From positions 310,001-374,000 of the forward strand of contig NZ_JAJPRF010000003.1 of the NCBI RefSeq assembly GCF_021206925.1: a stretch of DNA of 64,000 bases, in the 5' to 3' direction. Shown here piece after piece: positions 16,964 to 25,771 of this stretch. Origin of the DNA: Rhodoflexus caldus (lineage in GTDB: Bacteria > Bacteroidota > Bacteroidia > Cytophagales > Thermoflexibacteraceae). The translations under genes were made by a program, and so were the position numbers. The first letter of the stretch is position 1; the number at the start of each line of letters is the position of its first letter. The notes under the pieces were generated by a model. It had not been told where the DNA came from. It saw only the letters and a program-made list of their open reading frames with translations, and searched no databases.

Positions 16964-17113
16964 ATGTTAAAGCCTCAGCAAGTTTCTCCTCAGGTAATCC
17001 CTGCCGACATATTTTGCCCGTTCAGTTGTCATGAAAGCATTTGTCAGGGTAAAGACAAGTGTTGCAAAAAATACAAAAAAGGCAAGCGCTGCAAAAAGTG
17101 CCCTGATGCATAG
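16964..17113 (+). CDS. Small cysteine- and lysine-rich protein (49 residues)
   Basis: A 49-codon ORF too short for routine calling. The product has seven cysteines (positions 18, 22, 27, 33, 34, 43, 46) and a strongly basic C-terminal part, KCCKKYKKGKRCKKCPDA. Cys-rich short proteins ending in KKCP-like motifs occur across Bacteroidota genomes as I recall, but have no assigned function; metal or nucleic-acid binding is only a guess. Support for the gene: a -7 element at the right distance, the dense Cys/Lys pattern, and a CCTGAT/ATCAGG hairpin followed by TTTT at the stop codon (about 17102-17128). The antisense hydrophobic frame is judged a shadow. Confidence 0.7.
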   Translation: MLKPQQVSPQVIPADIFCPFSCHESICQGKDKCCKKYKKGKRCKKCPDA

Positions 17114-17214
17114 CCCTATCAGGCTCTTTTGAAACTCATTGTACGCTTTTGAATTATCTTTCAAAAGTTTGTAATTTTTTTGCCTTGTTTTTACTACATT
17201 GCGAAAATCACTGC

Positions 17215-17262
17215 ATGAATGTTGTCATTCTTACAGAAAATAGTTAATGAGGTTAACTATTT
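17215..17262 (+). promoter_or_regulatory. Possible leuC leader: 10-codon peptide MNVVILTENS plus stem-loop
   Basis: A short frame (17215-17247) encodes MNVVILTENS with Val-Val-Ile-Leu in a row. Its stop codon lies inside a perfect 10-bp inverted repeat, AAATAGTTAA (17238-17247), loop TGAGG, and the complement (17253-17262). No T-tract follows, so it is not a simple terminator. The first arm and loop are part of a 20-bp sequence also found before ilvB. It could be a translational leader or an operator. Confidence 0.45.
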
Positions 17263-17301
17263 GTCGCACTCAGACGTTTTCGCCTGTTGTAAAAACTGAT
17301 T

Positions 17302-18705
17302 ATGAAGCCGCGTACTTTATTTGACAAAATTTGGGACAGTCACGTTGTTGCAAGCCGCCTCGGGCATCCCGACGTACTGTATATTGACAAGCACTTTATC
17401 CACGAAGTAACCAGCCCGCAGGCATTTGCAGGCTTGCGCAAGCGCGGGCTGCCTGTATTCCGAACCGACCGCACGGTAGCCACTGCCGACCACAACGTAC
17501 CCACCAAAGACCAGCATCTGCCCATCAAAGATGCACTCTCACGGATGCAGGTAGAAACCCTGACAAAAAATTGCGCCGATTTCGGGGTAGAACTGTACGG
17601 GCTTGGGCATCCCTATCAGGGCATTGTGCATGTTATCGGCCCCGAATTGGGCATTACGCAGCCCGGCATGACCATCGTTTGCGGCGACAGCCACACCAGC
17701 ACGCACGGAGCTTTTGGTACTATTGCCTTCGGCATCGGTACAAGCGAAGTGGAACAGGTGCTGGCCACGCAGTGCATCCTGCAATACAAGCCCAAACGCA
17801 TGAAAATAGAGGTCAATGGCACGTTGGGCAAAGGCGTAACAGCAAAAGATATCATCCTCTATATCATATCCAAAATTTCGGCAAGTGGCGGCACAGGCTA
17901 CTTCGTGGAATATGCCGGCAGTACCATCCGTTCGCTGAGCATGGAAGCCCGCATGACCATTTGCAACATGAGCATTGAAATGGGCGCACGCGGCGGACTG
18001 ATTGCCCCCGACCAAACCACGTTTGACTATATCAAAGGCAGAGAATTTGCCCCCAAAGGTGAGGAATGGGATAAGGCACTTGCCTACTGGCAAACCCTCT
18101 ACACCGACGAAGGCGCAGAATTTGACCGCGTGCTGACTTTTGATGCCGCCGACATAGAACCCATGATTACCTATGGCACCAACCCCGGCATGGGCATCAA
18201 AGTAACCGACCGCATCCCGACGGCGGAGGAACTGGCAGATATTTCCGAAGTACCTTCTTTCCGCAAATCATTGGAATACATGGGTTTGCGCGAAGGCAGC
18301 CCCATGCAGGGGCAACCCGTGGACTATGTGTTCATCGGCTCTTGCACCAATTCGCGCATAGAAGATTTGCGGCAGGTTGCCTCTTTCGTGAAGGGCAAGA
18401 AAAAAGCCCCTAATGTAGAAGTATGGGTCATTCCCGGTTCGCAGCAGGTGAGCAGACAGGCACAAGCCGAAGGATTAGACAAGATTTTTGCCGAAGCAGG
18501 CTTTGAAATGCGTGGTGCGGGCTGTTCTGCCTGTCTGGGCATGAACGAAGACAAAATTCCTGCGGGCAAATATTGCATCTCTACCTCTAACCGCAATTTT
18601 GAAGGCAGGCAAGGCCCCGGCGCAAGAACCTTCTTGGCAAGTCCGCTTTCTGCCGCCGCCGCCGCCATCACAGGCAGCGTAACCGATGTGCGCGAAATGT
18701 TGTAA
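17302..18705 (+). CDS. leuC: 3-isopropylmalate dehydratase, large subunit
   Basis: The 467-residue aconitase-family protein catalyses, with LeuD, the isomerisation of 2- to 3-isopropylmalate in leucine synthesis. The [4Fe-4S] ligands are visible in [13 protein letters not shown] and [11 protein letters not shown], along with [14 protein letters not shown] and the N-terminal KIWDSHVV. Length is typical. It opens the branched-chain amino acid cluster, preceded by a putative leader. Unusually two unrelated genes separate it from leuD. Confidence 0.97.
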   Translation: MKPRTLFDKIWDSHVVASRLGHPDVLYIDKHFIHEVTSPQAFAGLRKRGLPVFRTDRTVATADHNVPTKDQHLPIKDALSRMQVETLTKNCADFGVELYGLGHPYQGIVHVIGPELGITQPGMTIVCGDSHTSTHGAFGTIAFGIGTSEVEQVLATQCILQYKPKRMKIEVNGTLGKGVTAKDIILYIISKISASGGTGYFVEYAGSTIRSLSMEARMTICNMSIEMGARGGLIAPDQTTFDYIKGREFAPKGEEWDKALAYWQTLYTDEGAEFDRVLTFDAADIEPMITYGTNPGMGIKVTDRIPTAEELADISEVPSFRKSLEYMGLREGSPMQGQPVDYVFIGSCTNSRIEDLRQVASFVKGKKKAPNVEVWVIPGSQQVSRQAQAEGLDKIFAEAGFEMRGAGCSACLGMNEDKIPAGKYCISTSNRNFEGRQGPGARTFLASPLSAAAAAITGSVTDVREML

Positions 18706-18737
18706 ATTGTAGGATAAACATCAGTAAGGACAGAACC

Positions 18738-19319
18738 ATGACAGAGGCTATCACATTGTCGTTCAAATCAATAGGCGGGCTTTCGCAAGAGGAGTTCATG
18801 CAGTTCTGTCTGGAAAATCCCGACCTGAAATTTGAACGCACATCCGAAGGACAAATCATCATTACGCCAAATACGGGAGGACGAACGGGAGATTTAAATT
18901 CCGAAATCAACATGCAATTGCGCCTTTGGAATAAGGCGACTAATCTTGGAAAAGTATTTGACTCATCTACCTCTTTTCGTCTGGCAAGCGGTGCGGTGCG
19001 TTCACCCGATGCCGCGTGGATAGCCAAAGAGCGGTGGGAGCAATTGTCGGAACAGGAGAAAGAGGAGCATCCACCGCTTTGTTCTGACTTCATTGTTGAG
19101 TTACGTGGGGAGACGGAAACTATCGGCGAGCTAACGGAACGCATACAAGAATTTATTACCAACGGCTGCCGTTTGGCATGGTTGATTGATGCCGATGCAC
19201 AAACGGTTTACGTGTATCGTCCCGATGCTGTACCGGAAACGGTGCAGGGTTTCAATCAACGCCTTAGCGGCGGAGATGTACTGCCCGGCTTTGAGTTAGA
19301 CCTTTCGCAGTTGCAATGA
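18738..19319 (+). CDS. Uma2-family (DUF820) putative endonuclease
   Basis: The 193-residue protein shows the PD-(D/E)xK-like layout of Uma2 proteins: GQIIITPNTGGRTGDLNSEI, SSTSFRLASGAVRSPDAAWI with the conserved SPDAAW, DFIVELRGETETI, and WLIDADAQTVYVYRPD near the end. These proteins are abundant in cyanobacteria and some Bacteroidota and frequently sit near mobile DNA; their targets are unknown. It interrupts the usual leuC-leuD pair, 32 bp after leuC, and overlaps the next ORF by 4 bp. Confidence 0.92.
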   Translation: MTEAITLSFKSIGGLSQEEFMQFCLENPDLKFERTSEGQIIITPNTGGRTGDLNSEINMQLRLWNKATNLGKVFDSSTSFRLASGAVRSPDAAWIAKERWEQLSEQEKEEHPPLCSDFIVELRGETETIGELTERIQEFITNGCRLAWLIDADAQTVYVYRPDAVPETVQGFNQRLSGGDVLPGFELDLSQLQ

Positions 19320-19795
19320 AACAACTATTGCGGACATATCAACTTGTACATACCGACCTAACGGTTGCGCGCATAAACTTGACGGGTCTTCAAGCCCCGT
19401 CAGGTTTGGGTAGCTACTTCTATATATGCTTGCTCGTACTTGCCTTTACAACTGCAAGTTGTACACCGCAAGGCGAAACGCTGCGCGGACGGCTGATGCC
19501 TAAGTCATGGAGCAAAACCATCCAAAGCTACTGCGCGGGTGGCAGCGGCTATTGGGTGCTGCAAAAATCTGACAGCAGCGAAGTAATCCTGTTCATTGCT
19601 GAAACGGGCACGCTGACAACGCAGGCAGAAAAGCTGACAGGGCAAGCGGTAGAACTGCGCGGACAAATGCAGCAGTACACCGTAGTGTCTTCCCCCAACC
19701 CAATGGAACAAAAGCCCATCGGCATGGACGGCAAACCCGCTGCCGTTTCATGCGAACGATTTGAAGTAACAGCCATTCAACCTTTGGAAAACTGA
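19316..19795 (+). CDS. Hypothetical lipoprotein-like protein with uncertain start
   Basis: The 159-codon frame starts in an ATGA overlap with the uma2 stop. A lipoprotein signal ([14 protein letters not shown]) is not at the N-terminus but begins about residue 35. The preceding codons cover a hairpin (TGACGGG at 19380-19386 with CCCGTCA at 19396-19402) resembling part of the dispersed repeat family. Either translation starts at an in-frame TTG (about 19406) to give a normal lipoprotein, or a repeat insertion has lengthened the N-terminus. The mature domain is small, soluble and unrecognised. leuD starts 2 bp after its stop. Confidence 0.65.
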   Translation: MKQLLRTYQLVHTDLTVARINLTGLQAPSGLGSYFYICLLVLAFTTASCTPQGETLRGRLMPKSWSKTIQSYCAGGSGYWVLQKSDSSEVILFIAETGTLTTQAEKLTGQAVELRGQMQQYTVVSSPNPMEQKPIGMDGKPAAVSCERFEVTAIQPLEN

Positions 19796-19797
19796 TT

Positions 19798-20388
19798 ATG
19801 CAAAAATTCACCACACTCATAAGCACTGCCGTGCCTTTGGCAGTGGAAAACATAGACACCGACCAGATTATTCCGGCGCGATTTCTTAAAGCGACTACGC
19901 GCGAAGGCTTCGGCGAGAACCTGTTCCGCGATTGGCGATATAATCCCGACGGCAGCCCCAAACCCGACTTTGTGCTGAACAATCCGCAGTACAAGGGCGA
20001 AATATTGGTGGCAGGCAAAAACTTTGGTTGCGGCAGCAGTCGCGAACATGCCGCATGGGCAATTGCCGACTACGGTTTCCGCGTGGTAGTATCCAGCTTT
20101 TTTGCCGATATTTTCAAAAATAACGCCCTGAACAACGGCATTTTGCCCGTAGTCGTTTCGGATGCTTTCCTGAAAAAACTCTTTGCCGCCGTTGAAGCCC
20201 ATCCGCAAACGCAAATTGAGGTCAATCTGGAACGGCAAACCATTACGCTCTTAGAGGACGGTTCGCAGGAATCGTTTGACATCAACCCCTACAAAAAAAC
20301 ATGCCTGATAAACGGCTACGACGACATAGACTATTTGCTGTCGCTCAAAGCAGAAATTGAAGCCTTTGAAAATCAAAGAGCAGTTTAA
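19798..20388 (+). CDS. leuD: 3-isopropylmalate dehydratase, small subunit
   Basis: The 196-residue protein supplies the swivel domain of isopropylmalate isomerase. Motifs: [19 protein letters not shown] near the N-terminus, [15 protein letters not shown] at about 80, and [18 protein letters not shown]. Length is typical of bacterial LeuD. It follows the lipoprotein-like ORF by 2 bp and is followed by a repeat-rich gap before leuB. Confidence 0.97.
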   Translation: MQKFTTLISTAVPLAVENIDTDQIIPARFLKATTREGFGENLFRDWRYNPDGSPKPDFVLNNPQYKGEILVAGKNFGCGSSREHAAWAIADYGFRVVVSSFFADIFKNNALNNGILPVVVSDAFLKKLFAAVEAHPQTQIEVNLERQTITLLEDGSQESFDINPYKKTCLINGYDDIDYLLSLKAEIEAFENQRAV

Positions 20389-20398
20389 ATCAACTTTC

Positions 20399-20530
20399 AA
20401 ATCCTCTGACAGGGCTTGCAGCCGCGCTTGCAGCCGCGCTTGCAGCCGCGCTTGCAGCCGCTGTCAGGGATTTCAAAAAGCCTGTTAGCCACCCGCGTTG
20501 CACGTCGCAGACGCTAACAGCGCTTTTAAC
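20399..20530. repeat. Dispersed intergenic repeat, copy A (expanded form)
   Basis: Copy A of a family also found at 48711-48775 and 52621-52703. Shared parts are AATCC, a CAGGGAT block, and a hairpin made of AAAGCCTGTTAGCC and GACGCTAACAGCGCTTTTAAC (stem AAAGC/CTGTTAGC with GCTAACAG/GCTTT, one-base bulge). It begins about 10 bp after the leuD stop. This copy carries a fourfold 12-bp expansion and an extra CGTTGCACG segment. Confidence 0.8.
20414..20461 (+). repeat. Tandem repeat, 12-bp unit GCTTGCAGCCGC, four perfect copies
   Basis: Four exact head-to-tail units inside dispersed repeat copy A, flanked by CTGACAGG and CTGTCAGG which are mutually inverted. The corresponding position in copy C holds a single degenerate unit (GCTTTCAGCCGC), so this is a local expansion. 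Confidence 0.9.
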
Positions 20531-20635
20531 AACCAAGGACAAATATTGGCACTCAAAACACACACAACACCATTAAACACACATAGCTCACCTTCACTTT
20601 TTCCGATGTATTCAAAATGAGGTACACCTGATTTC

Positions 20636-21739
20636 ATGTCTCAACAGAAGATTCTGATTATCCCCGGCGACGGCATCGGGGCGGAAGTAACCGAATGGGG
20701 CAAGCAAGCGTTGCAAGCCATCGGCGAAATTTTTGGTCATCGCTTCACCTTTGACTATGCCCTGCTGGGTCATGCGGCGATAGAGGCAACGGGTTCGCCC
20801 CTGCCCGAGGAAACCCTTGCCAAAGCCCGAGAGTCGGCAGCGATTTTGTTCGGTGCTATCGGGCATCCCAAATACGACAATGACCCTTCTGCCAAAGTGC
20901 GCCCCGAACAGGGCTTGCTTGGCTTGCGCAAAGCCTTGGGGCTGTACTGCAACATCCGCCCAATTCAGTTGTTTGATGAACTCATCGGCGCGTCCAGTCT
21001 GAAACCCGAAGTGTTGCGCGGTGCGGACATCCTCTTTTTCCGCGAACTGACGGGCGATGTGTATTTCGGGCAACCCCGCGGGCGCACCGAAGACGGCTTG
21101 ACTGCCTACGACACCATGATTTACAGCAAGTACGAAGTGGAACGCATTGCCTGCAAAGCCTTTGAAGCCGCCCGCTTGCGTCGCAAAAAAGTCCATTCGG
21201 TGGACAAAGCCAACGTGTTGGACAGCAGCCGCCTGTGGCGCGAAACAGTCAATGAAGTTGCCAAAGACTATCCCGACGTAGCCCTGCACCACATGTTTAT
21301 TGATACTGCCGCCATGGCACTCATCAAAGACCCGCGACAGTTTGACGTAGTACTCACGGGCAACCTTTTCGGCGACATTCTCACCGATGAGGCTTCGCAA
21401 ATTGCAGGCTCTATGGGGATGTTGGCTTCGGCTTCCATTGGCGACAGCACAGGCTTCTACGAACCCATTCACGGTTCCGCACCTGACATTGCAGGCAAGG
21501 GCATCGCCAACCCCATGGCAAGCATTCTTTCCGCGGGCATGTTGCTTTCCTACGCCTTCGGGCTGCACGCAGAGGCAGCAGCCATTCAGAAAGCCGTGGC
21601 ACTCACGCTCAAACAAGGTTGGCGCACGGGCGACATCGCCGACGGCAACACCCCCGCCGACCGCATTTTAGGCACTGCCGAAATCGGCAAAAAAATCGTT
21701 GAGAACATCATTCAGGTAACACAGGCGGTAGCTGCATAG
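20636..21739 (+). CDS. leuB: 3-isopropylmalate dehydrogenase
   Basis: The 367-residue NAD-dependent decarboxylating dehydrogenase performs the third step of leucine synthesis. Visible motifs: IPGDGIGAEVTEWG, FGAIGHPKYD, the substrate arginines in RPEQGLLGLRKALGLYCNIRP, DKANVLDSSRLWR, LTGNLFGDILTDEASQIAGS, and the NAD-binding PIHGSAPDIAGKGIANP. Length and start are normal; a GAGGT 14 bp before the ATG could act as a weak ribosome site. leuA follows by 48 bp. Confidence 0.97.
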   Translation: MSQQKILIIPGDGIGAEVTEWGKQALQAIGEIFGHRFTFDYALLGHAAIEATGSPLPEETLAKARESAAILFGAIGHPKYDNDPSAKVRPEQGLLGLRKALGLYCNIRPIQLFDELIGASSLKPEVLRGADILFFRELTGDVYFGQPRGRTEDGLTAYDTMIYSKYEVERIACKAFEAARLRRKKVHSVDKANVLDSSRLWRETVNEVAKDYPDVALHHMFIDTAAMALIKDPRQFDVVLTGNLFGDILTDEASQIAGSMGMLASASIGDSTGFYEPIHGSAPDIAGKGIANPMASILSAGMLLSYAFGLHAEAAAIQKAVALTLKQGWRTGDIADGNTPADRILGTAEIGKKIVENIIQVTQAVAA

Positions 21740-21787
21740 CACATCGCCACTCAAATTTGGTCATCTATCCATCTAAAAAATAAGCAA

Positions 21788-22951
21788 ATGAGTAACCGAG
21801 TCTATGTGTTTGACACCACGCTGCGCGACGGCGAACAGGTGCCGGGATGTCAGTTGAACACACAGGAAAAAATCATGGTCGCCCGCGAGTTGGAAGCCTT
21901 GGGCGTGGATATTATTGAAGCAGGTTTCCCGATTTCCAGCCCAGAAGACTTCCGTTCGGTACAGGAAATTTCCAAAGCCGTCAGTGAACCCGTGATTTGC
22001 GGGTTGAGCCGTGCCGTAGAAAAGGACATCAAAACCGCAGCCGAAGCCTTGCAGTATGCTAAGCGCAAGCGCATACATACGGGATTGGGTGCTTCGGATT
22101 TCCACATTGAGCACAAATTCCGTTCTACCCGCGAGGAAATGTTGGAACGCGCCGTTCGCGCCGTTAAATACGCCAAATCGTTTGTGGAAGATGTGGAATT
22201 TTTTGCCGAAGATGCCGGACGCGCCGACCCTGTCTATCTGGCGCAGATGATTGAATTAGTTATTGCCGCAGGTGCAACCGTGGTCAATATTCCCGATACG
22301 ACGGGCTACTGCCTGCCGCATGAATACGGAGCCAAAATCAAGTATTTGGTGGAAAACGTAAAAGGCATAGAAAAAGCCACCATTTCGGTACACTGCCACA
22401 ACGACTTGGGGCTGGCTACGGCAAATTCCCTGTACGGGCTGATTAACGGTGCGCGGCAGGTAGAATGTACCATGAACGGCATCGGCGAACGTGCCGGCAA
22501 TACTTCACTGGAAGAGGTGGTAATGATTCTGAAAACCCACAAATACCTCGGATTGGAAACCAATATCAAAACCCAACAACTTGGGCCGTTGAGCAAACTC
22601 GTTTCGCGCCTGATGCGGATGCCCGTGCAGCCCAATAAAGCGATTGTGGGAGCAAATGCATTTGCACACTCATCAGGTATCCATCAGGACGGCGTATTGA
22701 AGCACCGCGAGAACTACGAAATTATTGACCCTGCCGATGTGGGCGCAGGCAGCAGCAGCATTGTACTCACTGCCCGCAGCGGACGTGCCGCACTGAACTA
22801 TCGCTTGGAAAACATCGGCTTCAAGTTAGACCGTGCCGAGCTGGACATGGCCTATGAGCAATTCCTCATCTTGGCAGACCAATATAAAAACATCAACGAC
22901 GACCATTTGCAACAGCTCATGGCAAAAATGCAGCTTAAAGCCGAAGTTTAA
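21788..22951 (+). CDS. leuA: 2-isopropylmalate synthase, short form without regulatory domain
   Basis: The 387-residue protein has the TIM-barrel catalytic domain: [17 protein letters not shown], the metal-binding [25 protein letters not shown], and the helical subdomain [18 protein letters not shown]. It condenses acetyl-CoA with 2-oxoisovalerate. It ends about 120-130 residues earlier than classical LeuA, lacking the C-terminal leucine-binding domain that gives feedback inhibition. Short LeuA proteins exist in Bacteroidota as far as I know, so this need not be a truncation. Control may rest more on transcription, and an attenuator follows directly. Confidence 0.93.
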   Translation: MSNRVYVFDTTLRDGEQVPGCQLNTQEKIMVARELEALGVDIIEAGFPISSPEDFRSVQEISKAVSEPVICGLSRAVEKDIKTAAEALQYAKRKRIHTGLGASDFHIEHKFRSTREEMLERAVRAVKYAKSFVEDVEFFAEDAGRADPVYLAQMIELVIAAGATVVNIPDTTGYCLPHEYGAKIKYLVENVKGIEKATISVHCHNDLGLATANSLYGLINGARQVECTMNGIGERAGNTSLEEVVMILKTHKYLGLETNIKTQQLGPLSKLVSRLMRMPVQPNKAIVGANAFAHSSGIHQDGVLKHRENYEIIDPADVGAGSSSIVLTARSGRAALNYRLENIGFKLDRAELDMAYEQFLILADQYKNINDDHLQQLMAKMQLKAEV

Positions 22952-22978
22952 AAATTTTCAAAGAAACATGGCCAACCC

Positions 22979-23010
22979 TTTGGACTTTTCAATGCGGATG
23001 CGTAATTTTG
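22979..23010 (+). promoter_or_regulatory. Promoter of the ilv operon, upstream of the attenuator
   Basis: TTTG (22979-22982), 20-bp spacer, TAATTTTG (23003-23010) is a full match to the Bacteroidota promoter. Transcription would begin about 23017, roughly 12 nt before the leader peptide ATG at 23029. Confidence 0.75.
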
Positions 23011-23028
23011 AGAAAATCGTTAAAACTG

Positions 23029-23082
23029 ATGTTGTTCAATATTGTTGTGCTGGTCATTATTCTTCTGCCGATTGTCGGATGA
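23029..23082 (+). CDS. ilv leader peptide (17 residues, branched-chain-rich)
   Basis: The frame encodes MLFNIVVLVIILLPIVG followed by TGA. Twelve of 17 residues are Ile, Leu or Val, the three end products of the downstream genes ilvE-ilvD-ilvB-ilvN. It lies between a strong promoter and a rho-independent terminator. Ribosome stalling at these codons when charged tRNA is scarce would favour the antiterminator (23074-23081 with 23119-23126). The frame has no other apparent use, and its composition and position are those of a ribosome-mediated attenuator leader like those of enterobacterial ilv operons. Confidence 0.85.
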   Translation: MLFNIVVLVIILLPIVG

Positions 23083-23146
23083 GAAGTGGCCTGTTGCACA
23101 CATAAATAGAAGCCTTTCCATCCGACCTGATGGAAAGGCTTTTTTA
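23074..23146 (+). terminator. ilv attenuator: antiterminator segment and rho-independent terminator
   Basis: Terminator: AAGCCTTTCCATC (23110-23122), loop CGACCT, complement (23129-23141), running into six T. Antiterminator: GTCGGATG (23074-23081, over the leader stop) is the exact complement of CATCCGAC (23119-23126), which includes the end of the terminator's left arm. A third, competing pair CCGA (23068-23071) with TCGG (23075-23078) lies in the leader codons. These are the 1:2, 2:3 and 3:4 pairings of a classical attenuator. Confidence 0.88.
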
Positions 23147-23184
23147 TAAGTATTCTTCGGCAACCTTATCAAAACCATACAACC

Positions 23185-24075
23185 ATGTATTACAACGACA
23201 AGACCGTTTCATTTTTTGACGGCAAATTTTTGAAAAGTAAAGACACAGGCATTAGTCCCTATTCACAAAGCCTCCACTATGGACTGGGGGTTTTTGAAGG
23301 ACTGAAAGCCTATCAGACACAGCACGGCGTGCGCATCTTCAAGCCAATGGAACATTTTGCCCGCATGAAAAAAACCGCGGAAGCCTTGCACATGAAGTTT
23401 GACTACGACACAGCCGAACTGGAAAAGATTGCTTATGAATTATTGGAACGCAACAAACTGAAAAATGCCTATATACGCCCCATACTCATTGCAGCCGACA
23501 ATATGGGGCTTATGGCAGGAGGCGATGCCAAGTTGTTTATGGCTGCTTGGAAGTGGCCGCGCTACCTTGGCGACCGACTGCTCAATACTTGTATCAGCCC
23601 ATATGTGCGCATTAGCCCCAAGGCAATGCCTGTGATGGGTAAAATTACCGGCAGCTATGTACCCAACATTATGGCAAGTACCGAAGCCAAACAACGCGGC
23701 TTTGACGAAGCTATTATGCTGGATGAAACCGGCTGTGTGGCACAAGCGCCGGGTTCTAATATTTTCATAGAAAAAGACGGCATACTCATCACCCCTCCTT
23801 TGGGATATATCATGCCCGGCATTACCCGCGCAACAGTAATGGATTTGGCAAAATCCCTGAAAATAGAAGTCCGCGAACGCATCATTACAGTAGAAGAACT
23901 TTTGGAAGCCGATGCTGCCATATTTACCGGAACGGCAACCGAAGTGGCAGGTATTGCCTCTGTGGATGGCAATTTACTGAAACTGCCTTTTAACAAATCG
24001 CAATGTGCCCGTATCGCAGAGGCTTACAATGAATTGGTACATTCTGTTCACGAACCGGCCTATACAATCATCTGA
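23185..24075 (+). CDS. ilvE: Branched-chain amino acid aminotransferase
   Basis: The 296-residue fold-type IV PLP enzyme makes Leu, Ile and Val from their 2-oxo acids. Visible: [29 protein letters not shown], the PLP lysine in [13 protein letters not shown] (about K153), [15 protein letters not shown] and [16 protein letters not shown]. It is the first structural gene after the attenuator. Its last base is the first base of the ilvD start (a one-base overlap of TGA and ATG), which points to translational coupling. Confidence 0.95.
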   Translation: MYYNDKTVSFFDGKFLKSKDTGISPYSQSLHYGLGVFEGLKAYQTQHGVRIFKPMEHFARMKKTAEALHMKFDYDTAELEKIAYELLERNKLKNAYIRPILIAADNMGLMAGGDAKLFMAAWKWPRYLGDRLLNTCISPYVRISPKAMPVMGKITGSYVPNIMASTEAKQRGFDEAIMLDETGCVAQAPGSNIFIEKDGILITPPLGYIMPGITRATVMDLAKSLKIEVRERIITVEELLEADAAIFTGTATEVAGIASVDGNLLKLPFNKSQCARIAEAYNELVHSVHEPAYTII

Positions 24076-25766
24076 TGGAACTCAATAAATTCAGTCGCAC
24101 TTTTACTCAGGACGAAAGTCTGCCTGCTGCCAAAGCCATGCTCTACGGCGTGGGGCTTACCGATGAGGACATGAATAAAGCCCAAATCGGGATTGCCAGC
24201 ACAGGCTACGAGGGCAATACCTGCAACATGCACCTCAATGCACTTGCCACACGCGTTAAGGCAAGTTTGAATGCAACCAATAAACTCATCGGCTTAACTT
24301 TTAATACGATTGGTGTTTCGGATGGCATGACCAATGGCACGGATTGGATGCGCTACTCGCTGCCCAGCCGCGATGTGATTGCCGATTCCATAGAAACCAT
24401 TGTCGGCGGGCAATGCTACGACGGCGTGGTTGCCCTCGTCGGCTGCGACAAAAACATGCCCGGTGCCATGATTGCCATCGGCAGATTGAACCGCCCCGCC
24501 ATTGTCGTTTACGGCGGTACCATCAACTCGGGACGCTACGACTACGGGCAATACAAAGGCAAAAAATTGGACATCATCTCGGTTTTTGAGGCTTACGGAA
24601 AAAAAGTTGCCGGAACTATTACCGACGAAGAATACAAAGGCGTTATCAAAAACGCTATTCCGGGTGCAGGTGCTTGCGGCGGCATGTACACCGCCAACAC
24701 AATGGCAACAGCCATTGAAGCCTTGGGCATGAGTTTGCCCAACAGCAGTTCGTTTCCTGCCATCAGCCCGATGAAGCACGCCGAATGCGACCAGATTGGT
24801 GAGGCGATGTTCCGGGCCCTGCAACTGGATTTGAAGCCTCGCGACATCATGACTTTTGAAGCCTTTGAAAACGCCATTACGATGGTTATGGCGTTGGGAG
24901 GCTCTACCAATGCCGTGCTGCACCTGTTGGCAATGGCAAAAACCGTAGGCGTAAAACTCACCCTTGCCGATTTTCAGCGCATCAGCGACCGCACGCCCTA
25001 CATTGCCGATTTGAAACCGAGCGGCAAGTATTTCATGGAAGACCTTTGCAACATTGGCGGCGTACAGGCAGTGATGAAAATGCTCCATGCCGAAGGACTC
25101 ATCCATGGCGATTGCATGACCATTACAGGCAAAACCATTGCCGAAAACCTTGCTGCTTCGTCAGGTTTGCAAGAAGGGCAGGATATCATCCGCCCGCTCA
25201 GTCACCCGATTAAAGCCACCGGTCATATCCAAATTTTGCAAGGCAACCTTGCTCCCGAAGGGGCGGTAGCCAAAATTACAGGCAAAGAAGGCGAACGCTT
25301 TGAAGGCAAAGCCCGTGTATACGATTCGGAACAGGCATTGAACGAAGGCATCGCCCGTCAGGAAATTCAGCCCGGCGATGTGGTTGTTATCCGCTATTGC
25401 GGACCCAAAGGCGCGCCCGGCATGCCCGAAATGCTCAAACCGACTTCGGCTATCATGGGCTCGGGCTTGGGCGATAAAGTGGCACTCATCACCGACGGGC
25501 GTTTTTCAGGTGGAACGCACGGCTTCGTAGTCGGACACATTACGCCCGAGGCACAAGTCGGCGGCCCTATTGCCCTCATCCGCAATGGCGACACCATCAT
25601 TATTGATGCGGTCAATCGCCGATTGGAGGTGCTGGTGAGCGACGAGGAACTTGCCCAACGCCGCCGCGAGTGGCAGATGCCACCCTACAAAGTCCAAAGC
25701 GGGGCACTTTGGAAATACATCAAAAATGTAAGTTCTGCTTCCGAAGGCTGCGTTACCGATGCATAA
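24075..25766 (+). CDS. ilvD: Dihydroxy-acid dehydratase
   Basis: The 563-residue Fe-S enzyme dehydrates dihydroxyisovalerate and its isoleucine counterpart. Cluster-linked cysteines are in [22 protein letters not shown] and [14 protein letters not shown]; further family blocks are [32 protein letters not shown] and [15 protein letters not shown]. Length is typical. It overlaps ilvE by one base, so the attenuator before ilvE also governs it. Confidence 0.97.
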   Translation: MELNKFSRTFTQDESLPAAKAMLYGVGLTDEDMNKAQIGIASTGYEGNTCNMHLNALATRVKASLNATNKLIGLTFNTIGVSDGMTNGTDWMRYSLPSRDVIADSIETIVGGQCYDGVVALVGCDKNMPGAMIAIGRLNRPAIVVYGGTINSGRYDYGQYKGKKLDIISVFEAYGKKVAGTITDEEYKGVIKNAIPGAGACGGMYTANTMATAIEALGMSLPNSSSFPAISPMKHAECDQIGEAMFRALQLDLKPRDIMTFEAFENAITMVMALGGSTNAVLHLLAMAKTVGVKLTLADFQRISDRTPYIADLKPSGKYFMEDLCNIGGVQAVMKMLHAEGLIHGDCMTITGKTIAENLAASSGLQEGQDIIRPLSHPIKATGHIQILQGNLAPEGAVAKITGKEGERFEGKARVYDSEQALNEGIARQEIQPGDVVVIRYCGPKGAPGMPEMLKPTSAIMGSGLGDKVALITDGRFSGGTHGFVVGHITPEAQVGGPIALIRNGDTIIIDAVNRRLEVLVSDEELAQRRREWQMPPYKVQSGALWKYIKNVSSASEGCVTDA

Positions 25767-25771
25767 AAAAG

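Noticed and set aside
16967-17164. 65-codon hydrophobic ORF on the minus strand antisense to the Cys-rich gene
   Set aside because: Its Phe/Leu-rich character is the mirror of the AAA lysine codons of the plus-strand gene; the plus strand has a promoter element, dense cysteines and a hairpin at the stop.
17238-17262. Stem-loop before leuC as a rho-independent terminator
   Set aside because: The stem is AT-only apart from one G-C pair per arm and no T-tract follows.
18738-19319. Uma2 gene as evidence for a complete transposon
   Set aside because: No transposase, terminal inverted repeats or target duplications are visible around it.
20399-20530. tRNA or other structured RNA gene after leuD
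   Set aside because: The hairpins do not form a cloverleaf and the same blocks recur as a dispersed repeat.
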